In this document: positions 17,387-26,211 of the stretch, one piece after another | Layout: each line of letters begins with the position of its first letter | Position numbering within the stretch: the first letter of the stretch is position 1 | NCBI GenBank assembly: GCA_964557855.1 | Contig: CAZLBP010000006.1 | Coordinates: forward strand, 62,001 to 126,000 | Direction: 5' to 3' | Source of the DNA: JAJRZL01 sp964557855 | GTDB lineage: Bacteria > Zixibacteria > MSB-5A5 > GN15 > FEB-12 | Length of the DNA stretch: 64,000 bases | Made by a program: the position numbers and the translations under genes | Notes under the pieces: model-generated | The model's database searches: none | Told to the model about the DNA's origin: nothing | What the model saw: the letters and a program-made list of their open reading frames with translations, nothing else

Positions 17387-17445
17387 GGCAGGTCCGCTTC
17401 GGGGCCTGCCAGTTCGGAGACAGGTCTGAAGCAGACCCGCCCTAC
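17383..17445. repeat. dual-hairpin element bounded by GTAGGGC/GCCCTAC
   Basis: Outer inverted repeat GTAGGGC and GCCCTAC encloses two hairpins, GCAGGTCCGCTTCGGGGCCTGC and AGGTCTGAAGCAGACC, with a short spacer. The left boundary contains the TAG stop of the dehydrogenase gene, so the insertion supplied or preserved that stop. The same design occurs at 20599-20660 and, changed, at 61789-61855. Confidence 0.8.
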
Positions 17446-17530
17446 AGTTTTCCCTTCGTTGTCCGCTGATTCGGACTCCTCGCAATGACAAAGCCCGGGG
17501 GAACGATTTTGACCAGTCCGAAGGTGAGGG

Positions 17531-18088
17531 TTATTCACCCAGCTTCATCTTGAAGCGGCCGTCAAGAGAAACCGGTACCTTCTGGGGGTTCTCGAACGTG
17601 CCGCTGATGGTACCGAACAGTCTGTCTGACGTGACCGAATCTATGACGAACAACCCTTCGACCGGGAGGAAGATTTTGTCTTGTTCGGTAATGTCGTACT
17701 GCCCCAGCATCTGCATGAAGGAATTCTCCAGCAAAGCGATCGTGTCCGACTCCGGTACGGCCGGAAGTTGCAGATATAGCCTGTGCCTGACATATTGATC
17801 GAAGCCGATCCCGAAATGAGTGAAGCCCGAGAAACTCTCCCCGCGAAAACCCATGGTCACCAGCGCCGTGCTGCCGTCACCCGAGAGAATTCGGGGATCC
17901 CGATACGGGTCTCCGAGTACGGTGCCGGGGATGTGTTGTGTTTGCTCGACTTTGACTTTGGTGCGCACGTTTTCGCCGGTCAAATACAGATCCAGCCGGT
18001 ACCGACTGGCGCAGCCAACCAGCAGCATCGAGGTGAGGAGTACCGGCAACAGCCGTCTTATGAACCGTGTCAAATCAATCATCATCAT
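17531..18088 (-). CDS. predicted lipoprotein in the serine palmitoyltransferase operon
   Basis: 185 residues with signal peptide (MIDLTRFIRRLLPVLLTSML) and lipobox LLVGC, so probably attached to a membrane as a lipoprotein. The mature part is about 155 residues of beta-rich sequence with no cysteine beyond the lipid site; I do not recognise a family. It begins 41 bases after the stop of the GNAT-like gene on the same strand. Two adjacent Met codons precede the chosen region, so the exact start may be one or two codons later. The context suggests a lipid-related or envelope role, which is inference. Confidence 0.72.
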   Translation of the reverse strand: MMMIDLTRFIRRLLPVLLTSMLLVGCASRYRLDLYLTGENVRTKVKVEQTQHIPGTVLGDPYRDPRILSGDGSTALVTMGFRGESFSGFTHFGIGFDQYVRHRLYLQLPAVPESDTIALLENSFMQMLGQYDITEQDKIFLPVEGLFVIDSVTSDRLFGTISGTFENPQKVPVSLDGRFKMKLGE

Positions 18089-18129
18089 CTCGTTGCGATA
18101 TAACGATAGTGACGTGGCGCGTCTCCTGT

Positions 18130-19257
18130 CTACAACGGCATCTCCACAATGCGATACCGTTTATGTATCTCGGCTCCCATTTCTTCGATACTGCGTCGCA
18201 TAAGCTCGTTGGTCTCCAGTACCCAGGACAATTCGCCCCATTCGTACCCCCGTTCAATACCCTTGCTAAAGCAGGCATGAAACATGAGCATGTCCAGTCC
18301 CCGTTTCTGGAACTGCGGCACGACACCGATCGTGATGACACGCGCTCCCTTGATCTTGTTGCGGACTTTCGTATGCCACAGCAGCTTGAGCAGTCCCACA
18401 GGCATGAGTCTCCCTTTCAGGTGAATCAAGGCCTGGTTGATATCCGGCAGCGCGAGGCAGAAGCCCACCGGTTTACCGTCATACTCGCAGATAAACACCA
18501 GTTCGGGGTCCACTATTTGCCTGAGGTTGCGGGCCGTGTAGAAAAACTCATCTTCGCTCATCGGGACGAATCCCCAGTTGTTTTCCCATGCCTGATTGTA
18601 GACTTCGTTGATACGACTCACTTCATTGTCGAAGTCTCTCATGTTCAAGGTTCGAAGATTGACTTTAGAGCGTGCGGCCATTTTCTCGACTACCCGCTGA
18701 ATGCGATCGGAAATGGGTGTTGCTTTGTCGATCCGGTAAGCCAACAGGCCCATTGTCTTTTTGAGACCGAATTTCTCCGCAAATATCGGAAGATACGGTC
18801 GGTTGTACGGCATCATGACGGTCGGCGGGCTGTCGAAACCCTCGACCAGGAAGCCGCACTCATGGTTGGTGGAGAAATTCATCGGGCCGCGCATTTTCTC
18901 CATTCCTTCACGCTTGAGCGTGATCATGGCGACTTTCAACAGGGTCGAGGCGATCTCGTAATCGTCGGGGCAATCGAAAAAGCCGAAGAACCCGACCTGC
19001 TCGGCGTGGAATTCGTTGTGGTCGTAATTGATGCAGGTCGCTATCCGTCCGGCCAGGTCGGAGCCGGCTTTCGCCAGAAACAGCTTCACTCGGGCTGTGC
19101 GGTAAAAGGGGTTCTTCTTGATGTCGAAGAACTCTTTCCGCTCCGAGATCAGCGGATAAACGTAGTTAGGGTCGTCCTTGTACAGCCGGTTGGGGTAGGT
19201 AATGAATTGCTTCAACTGGGAAGCCGACTCTACCGGGACGACTTCTATTTTGCCCAT
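18130..19257 (-). CDS. GNAT-fold acyltransferase-like protein paired with serine palmitoyltransferase
   Basis: 375 residues with a two-part layout. The N-terminal half (about 1-190) contains FITYPNRLYKDDPNYVYPL and MRGPMNFSTNHECGFLVEGF. The C-terminal half resembles a GNAT acyl-CoA-binding domain, with VITIGVVPQFQKRGLDMLMF and ELSWVLETNELMRRSIEEMG, the usual motif A/B region. Proteins of this type are annotated as 'GNAT-like' in FCB genomes. It starts five bases after the stop of the SPT-like gene on the same strand. Inference: it may N-acylate the sphingoid product (ceramide synthase role) or another lipid amine; nothing in the sequence proves the substrate. Confidence 0.8.
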   Translation of the reverse strand: MGKIEVVPVESASQLKQFITYPNRLYKDDPNYVYPLISERKEFFDIKKNPFYRTARVKLFLAKAGSDLAGRIATCINYDHNEFHAEQVGFFGFFDCPDDYEIASTLLKVAMITLKREGMEKMRGPMNFSTNHECGFLVEGFDSPPTVMMPYNRPYLPIFAEKFGLKKTMGLLAYRIDKATPISDRIQRVVEKMAARSKVNLRTLNMRDFDNEVSRINEVYNQAWENNWGFVPMSEDEFFYTARNLRQIVDPELVFICEYDGKPVGFCLALPDINQALIHLKGRLMPVGLLKLLWHTKVRNKIKGARVITIGVVPQFQKRGLDMLMFHACFSKGIERGYEWGELSWVLETNELMRRSIEEMGAEIHKRYRIVEMPL

Positions 19258-19262
19258 AAGCC

Positions 19263-20519
19263 CTAAGAGATCAGACCTTTCTCACGACCGATCCTGGCGA
19301 TCACTTCCACCACGCGGTCGAGCTGTTCATCGGTGTGTGTTGCCGTATAAGAGGTGCGAATCATGGCCCGGCCCGGCGGCACCGCCGGCGATATGACGGG
19401 ATTGGTGAACACGCCATTGTCGAACAGCGCTTTCCAGAACGCAAAGGCGTCGAGATCCTCTCCGACCAGTATAGGCACGATTGGTGTTTGCGTATCTCCG
19501 ATATCAAAGCCGAGGGTCTTGAACTCCCGCTGCATGCGGCGGGCGTTCTTCCACACATGCTCGCGGCGTTCCGGTTCCGATTCGATGATGTCCAGTGCGG
19601 CCAGCACGGCGGCGGCATTCGCTGGGGGAATTGAGGCCGAGAAAATCAGGGCCCGCGCCCGATGTTTGACGTAACTTATGACATCCCGATGCGCCGCGAT
19701 AAAGCCGCCCAGTGATGCGAACGACTTGGAAAACGTACCCATCGTGATATCGACCTTGTCGATCAAGCCAAAGTGCTCTGCCGTACCGGCGCCCGTTTCG
19801 CCCAGGACGCCGATGGCGTGGGCGTCATCGACAAACACTCTAGCTCCCTGTCGTTCAGCAACTTCCACCAGTCTCGGAAGGTCGATAATATCACCTTCCA
19901 TCGAAAACACGCCGTCGACTACGATAAGTGTCCCCCCACGGCTGTTATTGACACGAGAATTGGTGACTACGCGCTCAAGGTCATTCATGTCGTTGTGCGC
20001 GAATTTGTATACCTTGCCGTAGGAAAGCCGTGTCCCGTCGACAATGCTGGCGTGATTCTGGCGGTCGATAAACACCGAGTCGTTCTTGCCTACCAATGTC
20101 GCAATTGTGCCCAAATTCGTTTGAAATCCGGTGGAAAAGACCAGCGCGGCGGGGCGTTTCATGAATCTAGCCAGGCGTTCTTCAAGCTCGAGATGCAAGT
20201 CCAGGGTACCGTTGAGGAAGCGCGAGCCGGTGCAGCCGGAGCCGTATTTACGGGCCGCTTCGGCGGCGGCTTCTTTGACTTTGGGGTGATCTACCAGCCC
20301 AAGATAGTTGTTGGAGCCGACCATGATGCACTTTTTGCCGCCGACAATCACCTCGTCGCCCGGGGCCGACTGGAGGGGGTGAAAATAGGGATAAATCCCC
20401 AGTTCCATGACCCTTTCTGGATCGCGGTAATTGAAGCATTTTTCAAAGAGGTCGGGATATGTCACAACAGATTTTTCCACGATGAGAGCTGGTATTCCTT
20501 TCCACAGCAATGTTATCAT
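19263..20519 (-). CDS. spt: serine palmitoyltransferase-like alpha-oxoamine synthase
   Basis: Up to 418 residues; PLP-dependent enzyme that condenses an amino acid with an acyl thioester. GCTGSRFLNGTLDLHLELE, QNHASIVDGTRLSYGK, VVDGVFSMEGDI, DDAHAIGVLGETG and the PLP lysine loop MGTFSKSFASLGGF are present. TFSKSFAS with GSRFLNGT is the pattern of bacterial serine palmitoyltransferases rather than BioF or KBL (GTLGKA type). The product would be 3-ketosphinganine in the cytoplasm. Next in the operon is a GNAT-like protein. The start is uncertain: the ATG at 20519 has no clear ribosome site and the conserved region begins about 35 residues later. Confidence 0.87.
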   Translation of the reverse strand: MITLLWKGIPALIVEKSVVTYPDLFEKCFNYRDPERVMELGIYPYFHPLQSAPGDEVIVGGKKCIMVGSNNYLGLVDHPKVKEAAAEAARKYGSGCTGSRFLNGTLDLHLELEERLARFMKRPAALVFSTGFQTNLGTIATLVGKNDSVFIDRQNHASIVDGTRLSYGKVYKFAHNDMNDLERVVTNSRVNNSRGGTLIVVDGVFSMEGDIIDLPRLVEVAERQGARVFVDDAHAIGVLGETGAGTAEHFGLIDKVDITMGTFSKSFASLGGFIAAHRDVISYVKHRARALIFSASIPPANAAAVLAALDIIESEPERREHVWKNARRMQREFKTLGFDIGDTQTPIVPILVGEDLDAFAFWKALFDNGVFTNPVISPAVPPGRAMIRTSYTATHTDEQLDRVVEVIARIGREKGLIS

Positions 20520-20598
20520 TCATAGACGTTAGATGAAAGCCATTTTCATATGTTTTGTCAAGCTAATAGAAATTTAACGAATTGGCTGGGATAGGAAT

Positions 20599-20660
20599 GT
20601 AGGGCAGGTCTGCTTCAGACCTGCCGGCGAAGAGGCAGGTCCGTGCCGGACCTTCCCTAC
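20599..20660. repeat. dual-hairpin element bounded by GTAGGGC/CCCTAC
   Basis: GTAGGGCAGGTCTGCTTC starts the first hairpin (GGCAGGTCTG-cttc-AGACCTGCC), followed by a ten-base spacer and a second hairpin GGCAGGTCCGtgccGGACCTTCC ending CCCTAC. It lies between trmO and the SPT-like gene (both minus strand), so it is transcribed if they are one operon. Same family as 17383-17445. Confidence 0.82.
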
Positions 20661-20718
20661 AGATTTGATCTTCTACCCCGAGACTATGGTCGCTCGGGAT
20701 CTTCACGGTCCTGACCTT

Positions 20719-21216
20719 TTACTTATGAAACCGTTTGTCGGCGGACGTGTCCTGACCCTTCTCCGCCACGTCCGTCAGCCAGCCGAGCTTGAAATCCGGC
20801 ACATGGTCGAACTCAGGTACGTACGGCTTGATGTCCAAAAGCGGGGTGCCGTCGAGCATGTCGACTCCGACTATGTGCAGCCGGTTGTCCTCTATCTTCT
20901 CCAGTCGGACAACCGAGACGCCGATCGGATTGGGGCGACGCGGTGCGCGTGTGGCAAACAGACCGCGCTGTTGTGTGTCCATATACGGCACTACCCGCAG
21001 CCTATATCCCTGACATTTGTGTAGATGATACAGCAGCATAATGTGGGAGAAGCCGTCCAGATCTGCGAGGCCCTCGGCATAATCGGGATACACCTCCACC
21101 GTACCGTTGGCGCCACCGGATCTTTTAGGTTGAATGGGAGTTCCTTCCGGCTTGTCAAACGGGGTATGGATGACACCGATGGACTTGAAGACGATGTCGT
21201 TGCTTGGTTTGTTCAT
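20719..21216 (-). CDS. trmO: tRNA t6A37 methyltransferase TrmO-like (TsaA/YaeB family)
   Basis: 165 residues, one TsaA-like beta-barrel domain: IGVIHTPFDKPEGTPIQP at the start, LDGFSHIMLLYHLHKC, then FATRAPRRPNPIGVSVVRL, the family's SAM-site signature, and VDMLDGTPLLDIKPYVPEFD. The protein methylates N6 of threonylcarbamoyladenosine-37 in tRNA-Thr in E. coli. The E. coli protein has an extra C-terminal domain that this shorter form lacks, as in many archaeal and bacterial relatives. It is upstream of the SPT-like gene on the same strand with a repeat between them. Confidence 0.9.
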   Translation of the reverse strand: MNKPSNDIVFKSIGVIHTPFDKPEGTPIQPKRSGGANGTVEVYPDYAEGLADLDGFSHIMLLYHLHKCQGYRLRVVPYMDTQQRGLFATRAPRRPNPIGVSVVRLEKIEDNRLHIVGVDMLDGTPLLDIKPYVPEFDHVPDFKLGWLTDVAEKGQDTSADKRFHK

Positions 21217-21358
21217 ATGAGGAATGTAGATAACTGGGGTGGTGGTGTCAAATGGGGATCGGGAGTGCCCTTCTCGACGAACGGCTAAAAGAACGAACCA
21301 AAATCATAGACCTGCTCCTATTGACAGAATAGGGTGAAATCTCGATACTTGCTGGATC

Positions 21359-23410
21359 ATGAACTCTCGACAACCGTCATCGCGTTCACCTCAACGGCGT
21401 GTCTTAGCGGCATACTATCTGACCTTGTCGGCCATGTTGGTCGCTTCGTTCGTTCCGGAATACCGAGTGTGGGGCTTGAATTGGTGGGCGTACTACCCGT
21501 TGTCAGTCAAACTCATCGTTTTCCTCGCGGTCGGCATATGGCCCTGGCTTCTCATCCTTGTAGAAAGACAATCATGGAGTGCGAGCAGACCTGCATCTGC
21601 CACGCCGACGAATAATCGCTCGTACTACTTGGTTGCCGGCTCGCTTGGCCTGATTTTCTGTTTGGGGTTCTATCTGTTACAGGTCGAAACGTTCTTCCTG
21701 GGTGACGGTTATGCGGCGTTAGCATTGACGGCGCAGAATGATGCCTTTATGAAAAGCAGCAAACTGGGGGAAACTCTGGCTCACCTGGAACTGAAGTCCC
21801 TGTTTGACATGGTTGATTCTGCGGCGGCGCTGATGAGCTTCAGGGTGATTTCCATTTTCTCCGGGATCCTTTTTCTGATCATCGTAACTCTGTCTTCCGC
21901 GCGGTTGTTTGCCGACACCGGTCGGCGGCTGTTGTTTCTTTTTGGGCTGGCTTCCGGCGGATATATGATACTGTTTTTCGGCTACGTGGAGTATTACTCC
22001 CTCTTTTCAGCGTCGGTGGCCCTTATTACATGCCTGGGTGTTTTGATAGCTGACGGTCGGATGAACCGCTGGTTTATGGCGCCGGCTGTCGGGCTGGCGG
22101 TCTTTTTGCACATCATGGGTGCGATCCTGATTCCGGCTGCGCTGTACGTGCTTGTCGCCGGTTCGTCTACAGGCAAATGGCTCGCACACCGCAACAGAAA
22201 CACGAAATTAGCCCTGGCTGCCGCTGTCGCTTTGGGGGCGGCTGGCATCTTCGTTTACCTCTATTCGACGAGTATGTTCTTTCGGCTTTCGTTTTTACCG
22301 ATTCTGGAGAACCGCTTCACGGTGGAGGGATACACGCTCTTTTCTGTCGAACACCTGTGGGACTATGTTAATTTGGTCGTTCTTCTTGTGCCCGGACTGG
22401 CTGTATTGCTGATGGCTGTTCGCCGGCGCGAAATACTGCGCCTCATGAAGCAGGACCGTGCGATGTCCTTCCTGTCGATTCTGACACTTTCCGCAATGGC
22501 CGCGACTTTTGTCCTTGACCCCAAACTGGGCATGCCGCGCGACTGGGACCTGTTCGCTTTCTGCGGCATTCCATTGGCCGCACTGCTCTTTTATCCGATC
22601 CTGCGCCGCGCGGCAGATTCTCCTGTCAGTCGTATCGCCGCCGTTGGGGCCGTGGCGCTTGGCTTCCTCTCCTTGTGGCCCCGGGCACTCGCCCTGCACA
22701 CTCCCGACCTGGCCTTACGGCATGTGGATACCTACCTGGCTCTTGATACGAAGAAGAATCGCGCCACCCACCGGCACCTGGTTCAGTACTACCTTGACAT
22801 CGGGGACACTTCCCAGGCGGTGACCGTGCGAAACCTCTGGGAGAGCGAATATCCGGAGCGGCGCCTGTTCCGCGAAGCCAGCCAACTCAGACAGCAAGGG
22901 CAAATAAATGAGGCAACCCGTCTGTTTCGAAAGGCAGCTGCGATCAATCCTGCGATGTCGGATGTGTGGTCCCACGTGGCACTCTGCCTGTCGGACCAGG
23001 GGATGTACGACAGTGCGGTCTATTACTGCCGCGTGTCAATCGCTTATAACCCGGATGTGCAACAGGTCCACAACAGTCTCGGCACCAATCTGTTTCAGTT
23101 GGGGCGGTATAGCGAAGCCGAGGAAGCTTTCCTGGACGCATATCGCCTCAGTGATTCCACCGTGATGCCTTTGTATAACGTAGCCCTGCTCCACAAACAT
23201 CAAGGCCATATGGATAAGCATGAACAGTATCTGAGGCGGGTGGCGCTGCACCCTCACACAGCGGCCCAATTCGTCGTACAACTGGCGGAGTACTATGTCC
23301 GCACGAACCGGGTGCTGGAGGCGCGGGAACTTTTGTCCCGAACGGTGGGGAAGACGATTGATTCAGTGGGGGTGGCGGAGTTTCTGGAGCGGTATCCGCA
23401 GTTGAAGTAG
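21359..23410 (+). CDS. polytopic membrane protein with C-terminal TPR domain
   Basis: 683 residues. The first roughly 450 contain about ten hydrophobic segments with a long loop after the third (LQVETFFLGDGYAALALTAQ), a layout like GT-C glycosyltransferases/PMT-type membrane enzymes. An acidic EYYS motif lies in a helix near 220. Residues about 470-660 form four or five tetratricopeptide repeats (for example LRQQGQINEATRLFRKAAAI and LFQLGRYSEAEEAFLDAYRL). The start at 21359 is the first ATG and has a weak ribosome site. It is a single gene. Inference: a surface glycan or protein-modifying enzyme with a protein-binding tail; no catalytic residue can be assigned. Confidence 0.75.
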   Translation: MNSRQPSSRSPQRRVLAAYYLTLSAMLVASFVPEYRVWGLNWWAYYPLSVKLIVFLAVGIWPWLLILVERQSWSASRPASATPTNNRSYYLVAGSLGLIFCLGFYLLQVETFFLGDGYAALALTAQNDAFMKSSKLGETLAHLELKSLFDMVDSAAALMSFRVISIFSGILFLIIVTLSSARLFADTGRRLLFLFGLASGGYMILFFGYVEYYSLFSASVALITCLGVLIADGRMNRWFMAPAVGLAVFLHIMGAILIPAALYVLVAGSSTGKWLAHRNRNTKLALAAAVALGAAGIFVYLYSTSMFFRLSFLPILENRFTVEGYTLFSVEHLWDYVNLVVLLVPGLAVLLMAVRRREILRLMKQDRAMSFLSILTLSAMAATFVLDPKLGMPRDWDLFAFCGIPLAALLFYPILRRAADSPVSRIAAVGAVALGFLSLWPRALALHTPDLALRHVDTYLALDTKKNRATHRHLVQYYLDIGDTSQAVTVRNLWESEYPERRLFREASQLRQQGQINEATRLFRKAAAINPAMSDVWSHVALCLSDQGMYDSAVYYCRVSIAYNPDVQQVHNSLGTNLFQLGRYSEAEEAFLDAYRLSDSTVMPLYNVALLHKHQGHMDKHEQYLRRVALHPHTAAQFVVQLAEYYVRTNRVLEARELLSRTVGKTIDSVGVAEFLERYPQLK

Positions 23411-23469
23411 CGTTTGGCACCCTGGGTTGCTGAGGCCGTCATTAGTAGGTCGAAATCCCGCTACGGGTT

Positions 23470-23600
23470 TCGACACTTATTCTTCGCAGGGACGGGTCGC
23501 GACCTGTCCGCGAGGCGTCGAGAGCGTAAGGCTCATGAGCTGTTGAAGACCAACACACCCTGGCCTTCGGCCACCTCTCTGAAAAGAGGATTAATTGCAA
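23470..23600. repeat. dispersed repeat fragments between the TPR protein and gyrB
   Basis: This 265-base convergent gap holds GACGGGTCGCGACCTGTCC (about 23500-23518), a palindrome shared with 31737-31756, and a GAAGACCAACACACCCTGGCC-like segment with CTTCGG loop and CTCTCTGAAAAGAG hairpin. The latter is related to the block at 31584-31622. No coding sequence and no clear terminator were seen. Confidence 0.6.
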
Positions 23601-23675
23601 ACGGGACTGCTAAGCCGTGTGGTTTGGTTTGCTCTGGCGACTGATATGACGGGTGCCTTGGTCCGCTGTTACCCC

Positions 23676-25622
23676 CTATATATCCAAATTCCTCACGTAG
23701 TGCGCGTTTTCCTGGATGAACTGGCTGCGGGGCGCCGTTTCGGAACCCATGAGGATGCTGAAGAGATGGTCGGCTGACGCCGCGTCCTCCACCGACACCT
23801 GCAGCAGGGTCCGCGTTTCCGGGTCCATGGTTGTGCGCCAGAGCTGTTCCGGGTTCATCTCACCGAGACCCTTGTAGCGCTGAATCGAGACACCTTTGTC
23901 CGGGAAGGTCTTCAGCGCCTTCTCCTTTTCTTCTTCGCTGTATACGTACTGTTCCTTCTTGCCGTGTTTGAGCTGAAACAGCGGCGGCTGGGCGATGTAG
24001 ATATAGCCCTCCTTGATAAGATCGTACATATAGCGGAAGAAGAAAGTTAACAGCAGGGTGCGGATATGGGCGCCGTCGATGTCGGCGTCGGTCATGATTA
24101 TGATCTTGTGGTAGCGCACGCGGCCGGGATCGAAATCATCGCCGATGCCACAGCCGAGGCCGGTAATCAGGGAGCGAATTTCGTTGTTGGAAAGGATGCG
24201 ATCGAGACGCGCCTTCTCCACATTCAGAATTTTGCCGCGCAGCGGGAGGATAGCCTGGAAGCGTCGATCGCGTCCCTGTTTGGCGGAGCCGCCGGCCGAG
24301 TCACCCTCGACAATGTAAATCTCGCATGATTCCGGATCGCGCAGGGAGCAGTCGGCCAGTTTGCCGGGGAGCGCGGCGCTGTCGAGCGCGGTTTTGCGGC
24401 GGGTGAGCTCTTTGGCCTTGCGGGCCGCTTCACGGGCGGCCGCCGCGGAGAGCAGCTTGTCGACTATCTTCTTGGCGATCGGCGGGTTTTCCTCGAAGAA
24501 CGAACCGAGAAACTCGTTGGTGATCTGCTCCACAACACCCTTGACCTCGGAGTTACCCAGCTTGGTCTTGGTTTGGCCCTCGAACTGCGGATCGCGCACC
24601 CGCACCGACACCACCGCCGTCAGACCCTCACGGCTGTCCTCACCGACCAGCGTGGTGCCGTTGTTCTTGATGAGATTATATTTCTGTGCGTAGTTGTTTA
24701 TGGAGCGAGTCAGCGCCGTCCGGAACCCGGTCAGGTGCGTGCCGCCTTCAATCGTGTGGATGTTGTTAACGAAGGAGTAAACCGACTCCGTGTAGCCGTC
24801 GTTGTACTGAATCGCAACCTCCACCTCGACGTCTTCTTTTTCTTTGCAAAAATGAATCGGCTTCTTGAACAGCGGCGTCTTGTTCTCGTTGAGATAGTCG
24901 ACGAATGAGGACAGGCCGCCCTTGGCCTTGAAGTTGACTTCCTTGCCGGTGCGGTGGTCGATGAGATCGATGGCGAGGCCCTGATTCAAAAAGGCCAGCT
25001 CCCGCAGGCGGGCGGCAATGATATCGAACTTGAACTGGGTGTTCTGAAAGATCTGCGAATCGGGCTTGAATATCGTCTTGGTGCCGGTCTTTTCGCGCTG
25101 GCCGACCTTGCCGACCCGCTTCCTGGCTTTGCCGCGGACGTATTCCTGCCGGAACACGTCGCCGTTGCGGCCTACTTCCACGATACACCACTCGGACAGC
25201 GCGTTGACCACCGACACGCCCACGCCGTGCAGTCCACCGGAGACTTTGTAGGACTTGTGATCGAACTTGCCGCCGGCGTGCAGGGTGGTCATGACCACTT
25301 CCAGCGCGGAGACTTTCTGCTCGGGGTGGATTTCAGTCGGGATGCCGCGACCGTTGTCGGTGACGGTGATTGTTTCGTCCTGGCCGATCTCGACCAGGAT
25401 GCGATCGCAGTACCCACCCATGGCTTCATCGATCGAATTATCGACCACTTCATACACCATATGATGCAGCCCGCGCTGGCCGACGTCGCCGATGTACATC
25501 GCCGGGCGTCGGCGCACTGCCTCGAGGCCTTCGAGCACCTTGATGGTGGTGGCGTCGTAGGAATGACCGTTGTCTGGTGGGGTATCTACCATTTCGTCTA
25601 CTACATCCACTTTAGTAGCCAT
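23676..25622 (-). CDS. gyrB: DNA gyrase subunit B
   Basis: 648 residues, the usual length for short-type GyrB. GHKL ATPase motifs are EVVDNSIDEAMGGY near residue 60, TDNGRGIPTEIH and GGLHGVGVSVVNAL; transducer QTKTKLGNSE; TOPRIM EGDSAGGSAKQGRDR, DADIDGAHIRTLLLTF; C-terminal RYKGLGEMNPEQLWRTTMDP. It supplies ATP-driven negative supercoiling with GyrA (not in the window). Its start is six bases after the stop of the DUF721 gene, so the two form an operon. In many bacteria this pair directly follows recF; here recF is 28.5 kb away. Confidence 0.98.
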   Translation of the reverse strand: MATKVDVVDEMVDTPPDNGHSYDATTIKVLEGLEAVRRRPAMYIGDVGQRGLHHMVYEVVDNSIDEAMGGYCDRILVEIGQDETITVTDNGRGIPTEIHPEQKVSALEVVMTTLHAGGKFDHKSYKVSGGLHGVGVSVVNALSEWCIVEVGRNGDVFRQEYVRGKARKRVGKVGQREKTGTKTIFKPDSQIFQNTQFKFDIIAARLRELAFLNQGLAIDLIDHRTGKEVNFKAKGGLSSFVDYLNENKTPLFKKPIHFCKEKEDVEVEVAIQYNDGYTESVYSFVNNIHTIEGGTHLTGFRTALTRSINNYAQKYNLIKNNGTTLVGEDSREGLTAVVSVRVRDPQFEGQTKTKLGNSEVKGVVEQITNEFLGSFFEENPPIAKKIVDKLLSAAAAREAARKAKELTRRKTALDSAALPGKLADCSLRDPESCEIYIVEGDSAGGSAKQGRDRRFQAILPLRGKILNVEKARLDRILSNNEIRSLITGLGCGIGDDFDPGRVRYHKIIIMTDADIDGAHIRTLLLTFFFRYMYDLIKEGYIYIAQPPLFQLKHGKKEQYVYSEEEKEKALKTFPDKGVSIQRYKGLGEMNPEQLWRTTMDPETRTLLQVSVEDAASADHLFSILMGSETAPRSQFIQENAHYVRNLDI

Positions 25623-25628
25623 AAGTAT

Positions 25629-25979
25629 CTATATTCCTTTCCTGGGACCGACCAGTCGCACCTGTTGGACGGCACCGCCGTACGGCAGCCGCCGGATATT
25701 GGCCAGAATCGATTCGATCTGCATGGTCAGTTCCTGCCGCCAGGCGTCTTTTTCGACCGCCACGAACAGGATGCCGTCCTCGAAACGGACCGCGCGACTG
25801 ACCCGCGCAACCTGTTCGCCGACGATGTCCGGCCAGTTGTTGACCACCAGCCAGCCGTTGTAGTTCCTGGAGAGTCCCAGCGATCTAACCAGCGAATTGA
25901 GCACACCGGAGATCGGGTGGACGTTCTTGCGGCGGCTTGTTCCGGCCGTATTTCTGATCTGGCGTTTGTAGTTTTTCAT
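25629..25979 (-). CDS. DUF721 family protein, DciA-like
   Basis: 116 residues; the DUF721 pattern is ISGVLNSLVRSLGLSRN followed by VVNNWPDIVGEQVARVSRAVRFEDGILFVAVEKDAWRQEL. DciA proteins with this domain load the replicative helicase DnaB in bacteria that lack DnaC/DnaI. The N-terminal 20 residues are basic. It sits directly upstream of gyrB with a six-base spacer, as in canonical origin clusters (dnaA-dnaN-recF-DUF721-gyrB). The helicase-loading role is a family-level inference. Confidence 0.85.
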   Translation of the reverse strand: MKNYKRQIRNTAGTSRRKNVHPISGVLNSLVRSLGLSRNYNGWLVVNNWPDIVGEQVARVSRAVRFEDGILFVAVEKDAWRQELTMQIESILANIRRLPYGGAVQQVRLVGPRKGI

Positions 25980-26211
25980 ACTCTTCTATAACAACGAAAG
26001 ATACGGAAAGTTATACCCGAAATCAACTAAAAATGTTCATTTAACTTGTTGAAAATGAAGTGGTTAGGTTTGGTTCCGGAGCGGGTGAGAGTCGGGTTTT
26101 TTGTACGCCGGGGGTAGACTCAATACTCGACCTGCCGGCAAATCAGACACCGAGGCGTCCTCACGCCTTTGCGATTGTACGACTTCCGTTTACGTCCTAT
26201 ATTACGGCGCT

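Noticed and set aside
18067..19266. Plus-strand open frame of 399 codons
   Set aside because: It is fully antisense to the GNAT-like gene, has no family pattern, and its composition follows from the codon bias of the real gene.
24954..25991. Plus-strand open frame of 345 codons
   Set aside because: Antisense to gyrB and the DUF721 gene; real genes on the minus strand explain the coding signal.
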